From an uncultured Eubacteriales bacterium (GTDB lineage Bacteria; Bacillota; Clostridia; Christensenellales; Aristaeellaceae): a DNA stretch of 60,209 bases. The stretch spans positions 1-60,209 of the forward strand of contig CADCHI010000025.1 in the NCBI GenBank assembly GCA_902801165.1. Reading direction: 5' to 3'. Shown piece by piece: positions 24,906-35,731 of this stretch (its first letter is position 1; the number at the start of each line of letters is the position of its first letter). Below the pieces are notes generated by a model. It had not been told where the DNA came from. It made no database searches and worked only from the letters and a program-made list of their open reading frames with translations. The position numbers and the translations under genes were made by a program.

Positions 24906-26276
24906 TCAGATCAGCTTGAATTCCTTCCACCTGCCGCCCTTCCAGCGCCAGACGTCCAGGGCGCTCTTGATGCACCAGTCGATGCCCATGGCCAGGGCGA
25001 TGCCGACGACGCCCATGCCCATCCACAGCCCGAAGGCGAAGGAGAACAGCGTGCGGCAGATTACGGTGGCAAATATCGAGGACCACATGGCAAAGCGCAC
25101 GTCGCCCGCGGCGCGCAGGCCGGCGGACAGCGGCATGGAGAAGGGCTGTACCAACGCGGCGAAGCTGTTGTGGATCAGCACGATGATCCAGACCAGCCGC
25201 CGGGTCTCGGCGGTGATGCTGTACAGGGGCAGCAGCGCCACCACGAGCGCGTTCCATAGTATGGCCAGCAGCAGGGACAGCCGGGTGAGCTTCTTCATGT
25301 ACCAGTCCGCGGCCTCGACGTCCCCGGCTCCCATGCACTGGCCGATGACCGTGATGAACACCGGGCTCATGGAGACGCACATGCAGGCGGCCAGGGACCA
25401 CAGCGTCTGGCCGATGCCGTTGGCGGCGATCTGGGAGGTGCCGAAGGTGGCGATCAGCGCCCCAAGCACCACCTTTGCCAGCTGGAACAGCGTGTTCTCC
25501 ACCGCGTTCGGCAGGGCGACCCGGGTGATTCTGCGGCGCATGTCGCCGTTGGGCCTCAGCGCCAGTCGGGGCCGGAAGGTCACCTGGGACCTGGGGTTCA
25601 TGCACAGCGCGGTCATCACGGCGGCGGCGAAGTACCAGGCGATCGTCGTGGGCCAGGCCACGCCCGCCGCGCCGGCGTGGAGGACGAAGATGCCTATGGC
25701 GTTCCCGGCGACATTCATCAGGTTCATGCCGACGGACACGTACATGGTGGTGCGCGTGCGTCCCATGGAGCGGTACAGCGCCGCGCCGGCGTTGTACACC
25801 GCGTTCGCCGGGAAGGACAGCGTCAAGATCCACAGGTAGGTCCGGCAGGCGGCCATGACCTCCGGCTCCACGGCCGGATACAGCAGCGCCAGCACGAAGC
25901 GGCCCAGCAGCAGCATCGCGGCCATGCAGGCCAGCGACACGATGGCCGCCATGCGGTAGATCTGCGCGGCGGACAGGTCCGCCATGTCCCGGTCGCCGCT
26001 GCCCAGGTACTGGGACACGATCACCGCGCCGCCGGTGGCGACGGCGGTGAACAGGTAGATGAAGATGGTGTACAGCATGGTGTCCAGCGACACGCCGGAG
26101 ACCGTCGCCTCCCCCGCGTAGCTGACCATCAGCGTGTCCGCGATCCCCACCACCATCTGCAGCAGCTGCTCGATCAGCAGCGGCACGATCATGGCTTTCA
26201 AAGCCCGGTTGGAAAAGAGCTGGCGCTCCCCGGGCAGCGCGGGGCTCGGGTTCAAAAAGCGCGCGATCACTGGCAT
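24906..26276 (-). CDS. MATE family efflux transporter
   Basis: 456 residues with twelve hydrophobic segments in two MatE repeats. It opens with LKAMIVPLLIEQLLQMVVGIADTLMVSYAGEATVSGVSL, the usual first helix with its conserved acid, and the second repeat begins near RRITRVALPNAVENTLFQLAKV. Such antiporters export cationic drugs or metabolites using Na+ or H+. Start ATG 26276 follows AGGGGGAG. A strongly basic C-terminal tail (WRWKGGRWKEFKLI) is present. Probably the last gene of the minus-strand run that begins upstream at tex or later. Confidence 0.92.
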   Translation of the reverse strand: MPVIARFLNPSPALPGERQLFSNRALKAMIVPLLIEQLLQMVVGIADTLMVSYAGEATVSGVSLDTMLYTIFIYLFTAVATGGAVIVSQYLGSGDRDMADLSAAQIYRMAAIVSLACMAAMLLLGRFVLALLYPAVEPEVMAACRTYLWILTLSFPANAVYNAGAALYRSMGRTRTTMYVSVGMNLMNVAGNAIGIFVLHAGAAGVAWPTTIAWYFAAAVMTALCMNPRSQVTFRPRLALRPNGDMRRRITRVALPNAVENTLFQLAKVVLGALIATFGTSQIAANGIGQTLWSLAACMCVSMSPVFITVIGQCMGAGDVEAADWYMKKLTRLSLLLAILWNALVVALLPLYSITAETRRLVWIIVLIHNSFAALVQPFSMPLSAGLRAAGDVRFAMWSSIFATVICRTLFSFAFGLWMGMGVVGIALAMGIDWCIKSALDVWRWKGGRWKEFKLI

Positions 26277-26336
26277 CTCCCCCTGGTTCTGTCGTCGGCT
26301 GAATGGGCGCTCACCGTTTTTTCGGTCCCCTGCGGG

Positions 26337-26825
26337 TCACAGGCGAAATACGCTTCGCAGCAGCCGCCTGCCCGCCTCGGTCCTGAACACCCTGCGTTCA
26401 AAGTTCAAGAGGTTGTCCGCGCCGTATCCGTTCTCCGCCGCGTTCGCGATGTAGTCGGCCTCGACGAGGATCTGGTAGTCCAGCCCCTCGATGCCGGTAA
26501 GCGTGTGGTGGTGGCCGACGAGATACTTCACCCGCTCGACCTGCGCCGCGCTCAACCCACAGTCCGCGAGGAACGCCGCCACCATCGGCACACCCTCCGT
26601 CTCCTGGAGCTTCCCGTTGGTGTTGCCGTACTTTTCCCGGCAGAGGGGGCAGGCGATGTCGTGGGTGATGGCGGCGACCTCCAGCACGAACTGCGCCTCC
26701 GGGTCCAGCCGCTCCAGCTCGCCGATCGTCTTTGCGTAGGTCCAGACCCGCATCAGGTGGTCGATATCGTGGAGGTTGCCCTCCGAAAAGGCGATCATCT
26801 TCTCCATGATCTGCGCCACGGTCAT
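26337..26825 (-). CDS. HD domain-containing protein
   Basis: 162 residues of the HD phosphohydrolase superfamily. The metal ligands are visible as HDIDHLMRVW near residue 20, ITHDIACP near 55 and VGHHHT near 107, with a final Asp in VEADYIANA. ATG 26825 has GGAGG eight bases upstream; a longer frame to 26840 overlaps that site. Members hydrolyse phosphomonoesters or nucleotides; the actual substrate is unknown. It follows the HAD-TPK gene by about 40 bp and is likely in the same transcript. Confidence 0.85.
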   Translation of the reverse strand: MTVAQIMEKMIAFSEGNLHDIDHLMRVWTYAKTIGELERLDPEAQFVLEVAAITHDIACPLCREKYGNTNGKLQETEGVPMVAAFLADCGLSAAQVERVKYLVGHHHTLTGIEGLDYQILVEADYIANAAENGYGADNLLNFERRVFRTEAGRRLLRSVFRL

Positions 26826-26866
26826 ATCCGACGCCTCCAATCCAGTTTGCGATTATTCCCAGCGGG

Positions 26867-28177
26867 TCACTCCCGGCAGGCCACCACCAGCAGCGCGCCG
26901 TCCCGGACCTCGATCTGCGCCGCGTCCCCGGCGAACTCGTTGCTGACGCCCAGCGGGAAGGTATTGGCGAGGGTCCCGTCCTCCAGGGGGTACTTCGTTC
27001 CCCGGAGGGTGACGCCGCTGCAGTGGTCGCCGAGGGCGAACACGGACAGCTTCACCCGTCCCGGCCCGAGCACGTCCGCGGGCACCCGCAGCGCGCCATT
27101 CCGCACCGCCGCCGCCCAGGTCGCGCCGTCGCGCATCTGCGCCTTGGCCCGCCGCGCCGCGGCATAGTGCAGCGCCTGGAGGTTGGCCAGGGTGTGGTCC
27201 AGCCGGCCGCCGAAGCCGCCGACGATCAAAAAGTCCTCAAGGCCCATGGCCAGACCCCGCTTGAGGCACAGCATCGTGTCGGTGTCGTCCTTTTCCACGG
27301 GCACGCGCACGGTGGGAAGATCCCCGGGCTCGCCCGACGAATCAAAGTCGCCGATCACGCAGTCAGGCGCGACCCCCATCGACCGGGCCAGCTCCCACCC
27401 GCCGTCGGCGCAGAGCACATAGTCCCCGGGCAGCGGCGCATAGGCCTTTCGGACATCCCCCTCGCAATGGGCGGTGAAGATCACGCAGCGCCGGGCGTTG
27501 TCGGGAAAGGGATGATGGCGGCACATCTGGTCGAAGGCCTCGACAGCGCCGTCGGCCATGGCCCGCAGCTCAGCATGGTACGGCGCGGTGAGCGGGTCGA
27601 GCACCGCATAGGCTGCCATGCCCGCCGCCTTGGCCCCGGCGACGCCGTCCAGCGCGTCCTCGAACACAGCGCAGGCCGCCGGGTCCACCCCCAGCCGCCG
27701 AGCCGCCAGCCGATACAGCTCGCCTCCGCGCTTGTTCACATCCCCCACCTCGGCGGAAGTGCACACCGCGTCGAACAGCTCCAGCGCCCCTCCGCGCTCC
27801 AGCGCCGGTCGGAACAGCTCCGGCTTGTTCGAGGTGGCCACGGCCAGCTTGACCCCGGCCCGCTTCAAGAGCCGCAGGTAGTCCAACGCCCCGGGCTTCA
27901 TGGGCACGCGGGCGGCATATTCCTCCGCCGTCATGCGCATCCACTCGGCGATCACCTCGTCGCAGCTCTCGGACAGCCCGTAGCGCCGCCGCGTGTATTC
28001 CGCAGAGCCGCGAAAGCTCATCCCCTGCACGGCCCGGCTGTATTCCTCCTGGTCATAGGCAATGCCGCGCGCGCGGAAGAATGCGGCGTCCACCCGGTGC
28101 CAGACGTCCAGGCTGTCCAGCAGCGTGCCGTCCAGGTCGAACAGCGCCGCGCGGAAGGGTATGGCGTCACTGAGCAT
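26867..28177 (-). CDS. HAD phosphatase-thiamine pyrophosphokinase fusion
   Basis: 436 residues in two parts. Residues 1-215 are a HAD-superfamily hydrolase of the beta-phosphoglucomutase subgroup: FDLDGTLLDSL near 13, VATSNKP near 110, Lys within EVGDVNKRG and FEDALDGVAGAKAAGM near 165. Residues 225-436 are a thiamine pyrophosphokinase: CADGGWELA, CVIGDFDS, EKDDTDTMLCLKRGL, GGFGGRLDHTLANLQ and, near the end, GVSNEF. The second part makes thiamine diphosphate from thiamine. A natural reading is that the HAD part supplies thiamine by dephosphorylating thiamine monophosphate, an activity reported for other HAD proteins; this is inference. It overlaps the FAD oxidoreductase stop by 11 bp and has GGGGGAG as ribosome site. 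Confidence 0.9.
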   Translation of the reverse strand: MLSDAIPFRAALFDLDGTLLDSLDVWHRVDAAFFRARGIAYDQEEYSRAVQGMSFRGSAEYTRRRYGLSESCDEVIAEWMRMTAEEYAARVPMKPGALDYLRLLKRAGVKLAVATSNKPELFRPALERGGALELFDAVCTSAEVGDVNKRGGELYRLAARRLGVDPAACAVFEDALDGVAGAKAAGMAAYAVLDPLTAPYHAELRAMADGAVEAFDQMCRHHPFPDNARRCVIFTAHCEGDVRKAYAPLPGDYVLCADGGWELARSMGVAPDCVIGDFDSSGEPGDLPTVRVPVEKDDTDTMLCLKRGLAMGLEDFLIVGGFGGRLDHTLANLQALHYAAARRAKAQMRDGATWAAAVRNGALRVPADVLGPGRVKLSVFALGDHCSGVTLRGTKYPLEDGTLANTFPLGVSNEFAGDAAQIEVRDGALLVVACRE

Positions 28178-30008
28178 GGTCGTTCTCCCCCAATGATTTG
28201 ATGAGCATCTCCGCGCAGCGGAGGCCGTCCACGGCGGCGGACATGATGCCCCCGGCGTAGCCCGCCCCCTCGCCGCATGGGTAAAGGCCCCTTAAGTTGG
28301 ACAGGCAGTCGGCGTCCCGCTCGATGCGCACCGGGGAGGAGGACCTGGTTTCCACGCCGGTGAGCACGGCGTCGGGATGGGCGAAGCCCTTCAATTTCCG
28401 ATCCAGCAGCGGCAGCGCCTCCCGCATGGCGTCGGTGACGAAGCCCGGCAGGCAGGCGGTCAGGCTGCCCCACTTCACGCCGGGGCGATAGCTGGGGCGG
28501 ACCCCGCCGGGGTTCGCGCTGGGGCGGCCATTCATAAAGTCCCCCACCCTCTGGGCCGGCGCGCGGTAGTCGCCGCCCCCCGCGGCAAAGGCGGCCTGCT
28601 CCCACTTGCGCTGGAAGCGCACCCCTGCCAGCGGGTCGTCGCCGCCGAAGTCCTCCGGCAGCACGTTCACCAGCAGGGCGCTGTTGGCGTTCTCGCCGTC
28701 CCGGGCGAACAGGCTCATGCCGTTGACCACCACGCCGCCTTCCTCGCTGGCGGCGGCGACCACCTGGCCGCCGGGGCACATGCAGAAGGTATAGACGGAG
28801 CGCCCGCCGGGCAGGTGCACGGCCAGCTTATAGTCCGCGGCGCCCAGGGCGGGGTGTTCCGCCGAGGGGCCGTACTGGGCCCGGTTGATCATGCTCTGGC
28901 GGTGCTCGATGCGCGCGCCGATGGCGAAGGGCTTGCGGGACATGTTCGCGCCGGCGTTCCTGAGCATCTCGAAGGTATCCCGGGCGCTATGGCCCACGGC
29001 GAGTATGATCGCCGCCGTCGCCAGCTCATACGCGCCGTCGGGGCCCTCCAGCATCGCGCCGGTCACCGCGCCGTCCGCGATGCGGAGCCCGCTGAGCCGG
29101 GTCTTAAAGCGCACGTCGCCGCCCAGGGCGATGATCTCTTCCCTGATCGCGCGCACCATGCCCTTCAGGTGATCGGTGCCCACGTGGGGCTTGGCCTGCC
29201 ACAATATGGCCTCCGGCGCGCCGGCCCGGGCCATTTCCTCCAGCACCCTCCTACACCGGGGGTCCTTGATGCCGCTGTTCAATTTGCCGTCCGAGAAGGT
29301 GCCCGCGCCGCCCTCGCCGAACTGGACGTTGCTGGCCGGGTCGAAGGGGCCGCCGTTCCAGAACGCGGCCACGTCCTTCTCCCGCTCCTCGACGGGTTTG
29401 CCCCGCTCCACCACCACGGGCCGAAGTCCGGCCCGGGCGAGCATCAGCGCGGCGAACAGCCCCGCCGGGCCCATCCCCACCACCAGCGGGCAGGGCCCGC
29501 GGCCGTTTGCTGCCGCCTTTCTGGTACCGTTTTCCCGCGCCACTGATTCAAGCGCGGGAAAACTACCGGGGTCGGCAGGGCTGAGCCCGGAGGCAATTGC
29601 TGCCGCCTTTCTGATACCGTTTTCCCGCGCCGGGCTGAGCCCGGAGGCATCTGCTGCCGCCTTTCTATTACCGTTTTCCTGCGCCACTGATTCAAGCGCA
29701 GGAAAACTGCCCCGGGAGAGAAATACATTTGAATGTGTGCTACCGTTGCCGGGTTTTCCTGCGGCTCTTCCTTCCCCCGCCGGGAGCTCCTCGGCGTTCT
29801 TGGGCAGGCGCACGGGGCGGGCGGTCTCCACGTCCAGGGTCAGCGTGAAGTGCACGTCGCCCTTGTCCCGGGCGTCCACGGACTTGCGCGCCAACCGTGC
29901 CCACAGGATGTCCTGGGGCTTGATCTTCAGGGCCCGGGCTGCCACGGTCTCCAGCGGCAGCTGCCAGTCGTCCAGCCTCTGGCGAAGCTGGGAAATGCGT
30001 ATAAACAA
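28167..30008 (-). CDS. NAD(P)/FAD-dependent oxidoreductase with in-frame repeat insertion
   Basis: About 613 residues. The N-terminal domain (MFIRISQLRQRLDD, ARKSVDARDKGDVHFTLTL) is that of the conserved FAD-dependent proteins with a dinucleotide-binding VVGMGPAGLFAALMLARAG near residue 180, NVQFGEGGAGTFSDGKLNSG near 240, and SLRGLYPCGEGAGYAGGIMSAAVDG (FAD/NAD closing motif) near 585. TTG at 30008 is chosen because GAGAGGGA lies six bases upstream and the family normally begins at this point. Residues of about 98-172 are a repetitive insertion absent from the domain logic, encoded by 29509-29707. Its ribosome site lies in a stem (30009-30059). Cotranscribed with the HAD-TPK gene. Substrate unknown. 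Confidence 0.85.
   Translation of the reverse strand: MFIRISQLRQRLDDWQLPLETVAARALKIKPQDILWARLARKSVDARDKGDVHFTLTLDVETARPVRLPKNAEELPAGEGRAAGKPGNGSTHSNVFLSRGSFPALESVAQENGNRKAAADASGLSPARENGIRKAAAIASGLSPADPGSFPALESVARENGTRKAAANGRGPCPLVVGMGPAGLFAALMLARAGLRPVVVERGKPVEEREKDVAAFWNGGPFDPASNVQFGEGGAGTFSDGKLNSGIKDPRCRRVLEEMARAGAPEAILWQAKPHVGTDHLKGMVRAIREEIIALGGDVRFKTRLSGLRIADGAVTGAMLEGPDGAYELATAAIILAVGHSARDTFEMLRNAGANMSRKPFAIGARIEHRQSMINRAQYGPSAEHPALGAADYKLAVHLPGGRSVYTFCMCPGGQVVAAASEEGGVVVNGMSLFARDGENANSALLVNVLPEDFGGDDPLAGVRFQRKWEQAAFAAGGGDYRAPAQRVGDFMNGRPSANPGGVRPSYRPGVKWGSLTACLPGFVTDAMREALPLLDRKLKGFAHPDAVLTGVETRSSSPVRIERDADCLSNLRGLYPCGEGAGYAGGIMSAAVDGLRCAEMLIKSLGENDHAQ
29509..29707 (-). repeat. Palindromic element array inserted in frame in a coding gene
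   Basis: Three related units start with GCTGCCGCCTTTCT-(N)-TACCGTTTTCC on the plus strand. Two of them contain perfect 12-bp hairpins with the same 11-nt loop: GTTTTCCCGCGC/GCGCGGGAAAAC (29529-29563) and GTTTTCCTGCGC/GCGCAGGAAAAC (29673-29707). The two stems differ by a compensated pair. In protein the units read as repeats of GSFPALESVA(R/Q)ENG.RKAAA. The middle unit has lost one arm. Confidence 0.85.
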
Positions 30009-30059
30009 GGCGATTCCCTCTCTGACTGCGTATTCCTGCAATCATTTTAGGGAATCGCC
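30009..30059 (-). promoter_or_regulatory. Leader hairpin covering the Shine-Dalgarno of the FAD oxidoreductase gene
   Basis: Perfect 11-bp arms GGCGATTCCCT and AGGGAATCGCC enclose 29 nt. On the minus strand the 3' arm contains the AGGGA ribosome site and ends one base before the TTG start. Folding would hide the start; there is no U-run. Confidence 0.5.
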
Positions 30060-30068
30060 GCGATTCTG

Positions 30069-30866
30069 TCAAGCGCCGCCGCGTTGCGTCGGGCGGGTCC
30101 TCCATCCCTGGGTCCACGTGTCCAGCATCATGATCACTTCCCACATCAGGTTCGCCCCGTACTGGAGGGGGTCCGATCGGGCGGGCACCCGCACGATGTC
30201 CGTGAAGCCCGCCTCCCGGGCGAGCCGGACCGCCCGGCTCATGTGCCAGCCGCTGGTGACGATCGCCACGGGCAGGCCGGGGTCGATCATCCGCGCCGCG
30301 TTGGCGAAGTTCTGCCGGGTGTCGGCGGCCTCCGGCTCCAGCAGAATCCTTTCCTCCGGTAAGCCCCATTCGACGAGGAGCTCCCGCATCACCTCCGCCT
30401 CCGAGGCGGAACCGCCCACCGGGTTGCCTCCGGTGACGATCAGTTTCGCGCCGGGATGCTCCCAGGCGAAGCGTTCCGCGGCCCCGATCCTGAGGCGCAG
30501 GTCCCGGGTCGGCCGGCCGTTCTCCAGCGCCAGCCCCAGCACGATGGCGTTATCCGCGCTCCCTCTGTCCCGGATGAAGCCGCCCGCCGCGATGGAGACG
30601 GCGATGGCCAGCAGGGTCGCCGTCGCCGCCGCCACGGCGATCCTCGCCGCCCAGCCCAGCGTCCTCGTCCGGGGATCCGGGAGCCGTCCCACCAGGTCGA
30701 AGCGGACGTCCAGCGCGAACAACAGCAGCGCGCCGCAGAGCGCGAGCTCATACCGAAGCGCCTTCCGATAGATGTCGGCCTTCGCCACGGTGGCGATCCG
30801 GTGCGCCATGATGGCGACGATATACGCCGCAAAGGCCGCCGCCAGGGCGACGAGCGCACTTCCCAT
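30069..30866 (-). CDS. YdcF/DUF218 family membrane protein
   Basis: 265 residues: three hydrophobic segments in the first 95 residues (LVALAAAFAAYIVAIMAH; ELALCGALLLFALDV; IAVAAATATLLAIAVSIAAG), then a DUF218 domain with DNAIVLGLALENG, AKLIVTGGNPVGG near residue 147, ILLEPEAADTRQNFANAA and VAIVTSGWHMSRAVRLA near 205. Such proteins (YdcF, SanA, ElyC relatives) are linked to envelope or lipid-carrier metabolism. Start ATG follows GGAGGCAAGGACC. It sits between tex and the FAD oxidoreductase on one strand. Function unproven. Confidence 0.85.
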   Translation of the reverse strand: MGSALVALAAAFAAYIVAIMAHRIATVAKADIYRKALRYELALCGALLLFALDVRFDLVGRLPDPRTRTLGWAARIAVAAATATLLAIAVSIAAGGFIRDRGSADNAIVLGLALENGRPTRDLRLRIGAAERFAWEHPGAKLIVTGGNPVGGSASEAEVMRELLVEWGLPEERILLEPEAADTRQNFANAARMIDPGLPVAIVTSGWHMSRAVRLAREAGFTDIVRVPARSDPLQYGANLMWEVIMMLDTWTQGWRTRPTQRGGA

Positions 30867-30903
30867 GGTCCTTGCCTCCTCCCGGCCCGCGCCTCGGGTT
30901 CGG

Positions 30904-33057
<2,154 letters not shown>

Positions 33058-33091
33058 GTCTTTTCCTCCTGCGGCACGGTGCCGCCCGGCC

Positions 33092-33121
33092 ATTATACCA
33101 CGCCGGCGGCGGATATGTCCA
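33092..33121 (-). promoter_or_regulatory. Promoter of tex
   Basis: On the minus strand TGGACA (33116-33121), 18 bp, TATAAT (33092-33097). Confidence 0.65.
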
Positions 33122-33154
33122 CAGGTGATCCAGGGGCGAATGTCAATCCCGTCA

Positions 33155-33183
33155 TTGCGCACGCTCGTACCGCATGGTATAAT
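33155..33183 (+). promoter_or_regulatory. Promoter of the Cof-type HAD gene
   Basis: TTGCGC (33155-33160), 17 bp, TATAAT (33178-33183). The leader is about 115 nt. Confidence 0.7.
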
Positions 33184-33305
33184 AAATAAATGGAACAGGG
33201 CATAAATTCCAGATCGATCCCATCACGGGCTGCAATCGCGGCTCAGCCCGCTCTGCGAACGGCGTTCAAGGCGGACGCGGGGCCGCAATGATAACGGAGG
33301 ATATT

Positions 33306-34130
33306 ATGAACAGAAAGTGCATTTTTCTCGATATCGACGGCACGCTGACCCCGGCGGGCAGCAATCATCCGCCGGTGAGCGCCATGACGGCCATCCGCGC
33401 CGCCCAGGCGAAGGGCCACATGGTTTTCCTGTGCACGGGCCGCAACCCGGACATGCTCGCCCCGGTGCTGGCCTACGGATTCGACGGCGCGGTAGCCTGC
33501 GCGGGCGGCCGCGTGTTCGCGGGCGACCGGGTGCTGTACGACCACCCGATGCCCGCGGAGGACCGGGACACCGCCCTTAAACTGCTGAAGGAGAACGGCG
33601 TGTTCCGCACCATCGAGGCGGTGGACGCCACCTACGGCGACGAGGACCTGGGGGACTTTCTGGCCCAGGCCGGCGAGGGCAACAGCGAGCTGGTGCGCTG
33701 GCGCAAGGCCCTGGCAGAGCAGCTGAACATCCACCCGATGGCCGAGTACGACGGCCGTCCCATCTACAAGGTGGTGTTCATGTGCAACCATGCCGAACAG
33801 CTCGAGCCCGCCCGCGCCGCGCTGGAAAAGGACTACCACTTCGTGGTGCAGGACGTGGCAGCCCACCACTGTCTGAACGGCGAGATCATCCACCGCGCCT
33901 TCGACAAGGGCAAGGGCGTGCGCATCGTGGCGGACGCCTTTGGCTTCGATCTCGCCGACACCCTGGGCTTCGGCGACAGCATGAACGACCTGGAGATGAT
34001 CGAGACCGTGGGCACCTCCGTGTGCATGGACAACGGCAGCCCCGCCCTCAAGCAGATCAGCACCCTCGTCTGCCCCGCCGTGGAGGACGACGGCCTGGCC
34101 TGGGCCTTCGAAAAGCTGGGGCTGGTTTAG
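33306..34130 (+). CDS. Cof-type HAD-IIB family hydrolase
   Basis: 274 residues of the HAD superfamily with a C2-B cap. Motif I FLDIDGTLTPAG starts at residue 7, motif II is LCTGRNP near 43, the cap runs from about 85 to 185, and motifs III/IV are the Lys of DKGKG near 200 and LGFGDSMNDLEMIETVG near 225. These enzymes dephosphorylate sugar phosphates, pyridoxal phosphate or flavin precursors. ATG 33306 follows GGAGG. An inverted repeat (CGGAAATGC at 34140-34148, GCATTTCCG at 34177-34185) follows the stop and may end the transcript. Confidence 0.92.
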   Translation: MNRKCIFLDIDGTLTPAGSNHPPVSAMTAIRAAQAKGHMVFLCTGRNPDMLAPVLAYGFDGAVACAGGRVFAGDRVLYDHPMPAEDRDTALKLLKENGVFRTIEAVDATYGDEDLGDFLAQAGEGNSELVRWRKALAEQLNIHPMAEYDGRPIYKVVFMCNHAEQLEPARAALEKDYHFVVQDVAAHHCLNGEIIHRAFDKGKGVRIVADAFGFDLADTLGFGDSMNDLEMIETVGTSVCMDNGSPALKQISTLVCPAVEDDGLAWAFEKLGLV

Positions 34131-34266
34131 AGTCTGTTTCGGAAATGCCTGAAGCGCACTTTCGGCGTTTTTGACTGCATTTCCGCGTTGATTTCCGCTG
34201 ACTTAGCCGCCGCGCGGTCCAGGCTTTCCCACCGCTTCGGCACAGACGGAAAGGAGGGCGACGGCC

Positions 34267-35586
34267 ATGGGAACGAAGAAGATCAGCCGGCTCGTGCTGA
34301 CCACGGGAATACCGCTGATGTTGAGCCTGCTCATCAATTCCCTGTACAACTTTGTGGATTCCGTTTTCGTATCCCGGGTGGCCGAGAACGCCCTGACCGG
34401 TTTGTCCCTGGCTTCGCCCGTGCAGATCATAGTATCCGCGCTGGGATTGGGAAATGCCGTGGGCCTGAACGCTGCCATCTCCCGAGCCCTGGGCGAGGGC
34501 CGGCCCGACAAGGTGAAAAAGACGGCCAGCGCCGCGATTTTCCTGGCCCTGTGCGCCTGGGTACTGATCAGCGCGGCCTGCCTGGTCGGGGTTCGCGCAT
34601 ACTTCGCCTGGCAGAGCGGCGGCAACGCCGAAATCGCCGCATACGGACAGGATTACCTTACAATCTGCATGCTGTTCTCGCTGGGCCAGATGGGCCAGTG
34701 GGTGTTTGACCGGTTTGTGATCGCCAGCGGCAAGTCCCACCTGTTCCTGTTCACGCTGTCGGCTGCCTCCATCACCAACCTCATCCTGGACCCGGTGTTC
34801 ATATTCGGGTTCGGCATGGGCACCCGCGGCGCGGCCATCGCGACGGTGATCGGCCAGCACGTGGGCCTGCTGGCGGGAATCCTCATCAACGCCCGCTGGA
34901 ACAAGGAGATCGAGTTTTCCTTCACCCTGCGGCCGGACTGGCACAGCGTCGCCACGATCCTGCGGGTCGGCATCCCCTCCACCCTGGTCCAGGTGATCAC
35001 CAGCTTCGTCACGGTGGCGATGAACTCCCTGCTGCTGGCCTTTTCCAGCACGGCCGTGGCGGTCTACGGCGTGTGCAGCCGCATGATGGGGCTGTGCACC
35101 GTGGGGGTACATGGCATCGACAACGGGCTGATCCCCATCGTGGCCTTCAACTATGGCGCGGCGCAGCCCCACCGCGTGCGGGAGGCGCTGCGCTGGGCGG
35201 TCATCTACTCCGTGCTGTTCTACCTGCCCTTTCTGCTGGTGCTGGAGGCCGCTCCGGGACTGGTATTGAAGCTGTTCAACGCCTCGGCGCAGATGACGGG
35301 CATCGGCCTGCCCGCGGTGCGAATCATGGGGCTGGCGAGCCTCGTGTCCATTCCGAACCTCGTCGTGGCCTCGGCGCTGCAAGGGCTCTCGCGGCCAAGG
35401 CCGAGCATGTTCCTGACGATGCTGAGGCAGGCCGCGCTGCCCGTCCTGCTGGCGCTGACACTGAGTCGACTCGGGCGGTTGAACCTGATCTGGGTCGCCT
35501 TCGTACTGGCGGAGGGCATCGGCATTCCCGTGGCATTGTCGTTTTGGCGGCAGGAGAGCCAGGCCGCCCTCATGGACAGGGCCTGA
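34267..35586 (+). CDS. MATE family efflux transporter
   Basis: 439 residues with twelve hydrophobic segments. The first helix LVLTTGIPLMLSLLINSLYNFVDSVFVSRVAENALTGLSLASPV is classical for the DinF-like/MatE branch, and VLRVGIPSTLVQVITSFVTVAMNSLL opens the second repeat. ATG 34267 follows AGGAGG at nine bases. It shares little sequence with the MATE protein at 24906-26276, so the two are different subfamilies rather than recent duplicates. Export substrate unknown. No clear promoter was seen in the 136-bp gap upstream. Confidence 0.92.
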   Translation: MGTKKISRLVLTTGIPLMLSLLINSLYNFVDSVFVSRVAENALTGLSLASPVQIIVSALGLGNAVGLNAAISRALGEGRPDKVKKTASAAIFLALCAWVLISAACLVGVRAYFAWQSGGNAEIAAYGQDYLTICMLFSLGQMGQWVFDRFVIASGKSHLFLFTLSAASITNLILDPVFIFGFGMGTRGAAIATVIGQHVGLLAGILINARWNKEIEFSFTLRPDWHSVATILRVGIPSTLVQVITSFVTVAMNSLLLAFSSTAVAVYGVCSRMMGLCTVGVHGIDNGLIPIVAFNYGAAQPHRVREALRWAVIYSVLFYLPFLLVLEAAPGLVLKLFNASAQMTGIGLPAVRIMGLASLVSIPNLVVASALQGLSRPRPSMFLTMLRQAALPVLLALTLSRLGRLNLIWVAFVLAEGIGIPVALSFWRQESQAALMDRA

Positions 35587-35731
35587 CCTCCTGAGGAGAA
35601 ACCCGCTCCGGCGTCGCCCTTCCCCTGTCCGCAGGTCCGTTACAGACCGATATAAAGGCCCTTCATGAAAATTCGAGGGGCAACGCGAAACAACCTTCGG
35701 TCAGCTTCTTTCAATGTTTGCCAATGAAATG

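Noticed and set aside
29509-29707. CRISPR array
   Set aside because: Units are irregular, in a coding frame, only three in number and without unique spacers. No cas genes are in the window; the 110-bp tandem at 58704-58923 is likewise not CRISPR.
28167-30069. TPP riboswitch in front of the operon with the thiamine kinase fusion
   Set aside because: The 60-nt gap before the FAD oxidoreductase gene is too short and lacks the conserved CUGAGA element; only the hairpin is seen.
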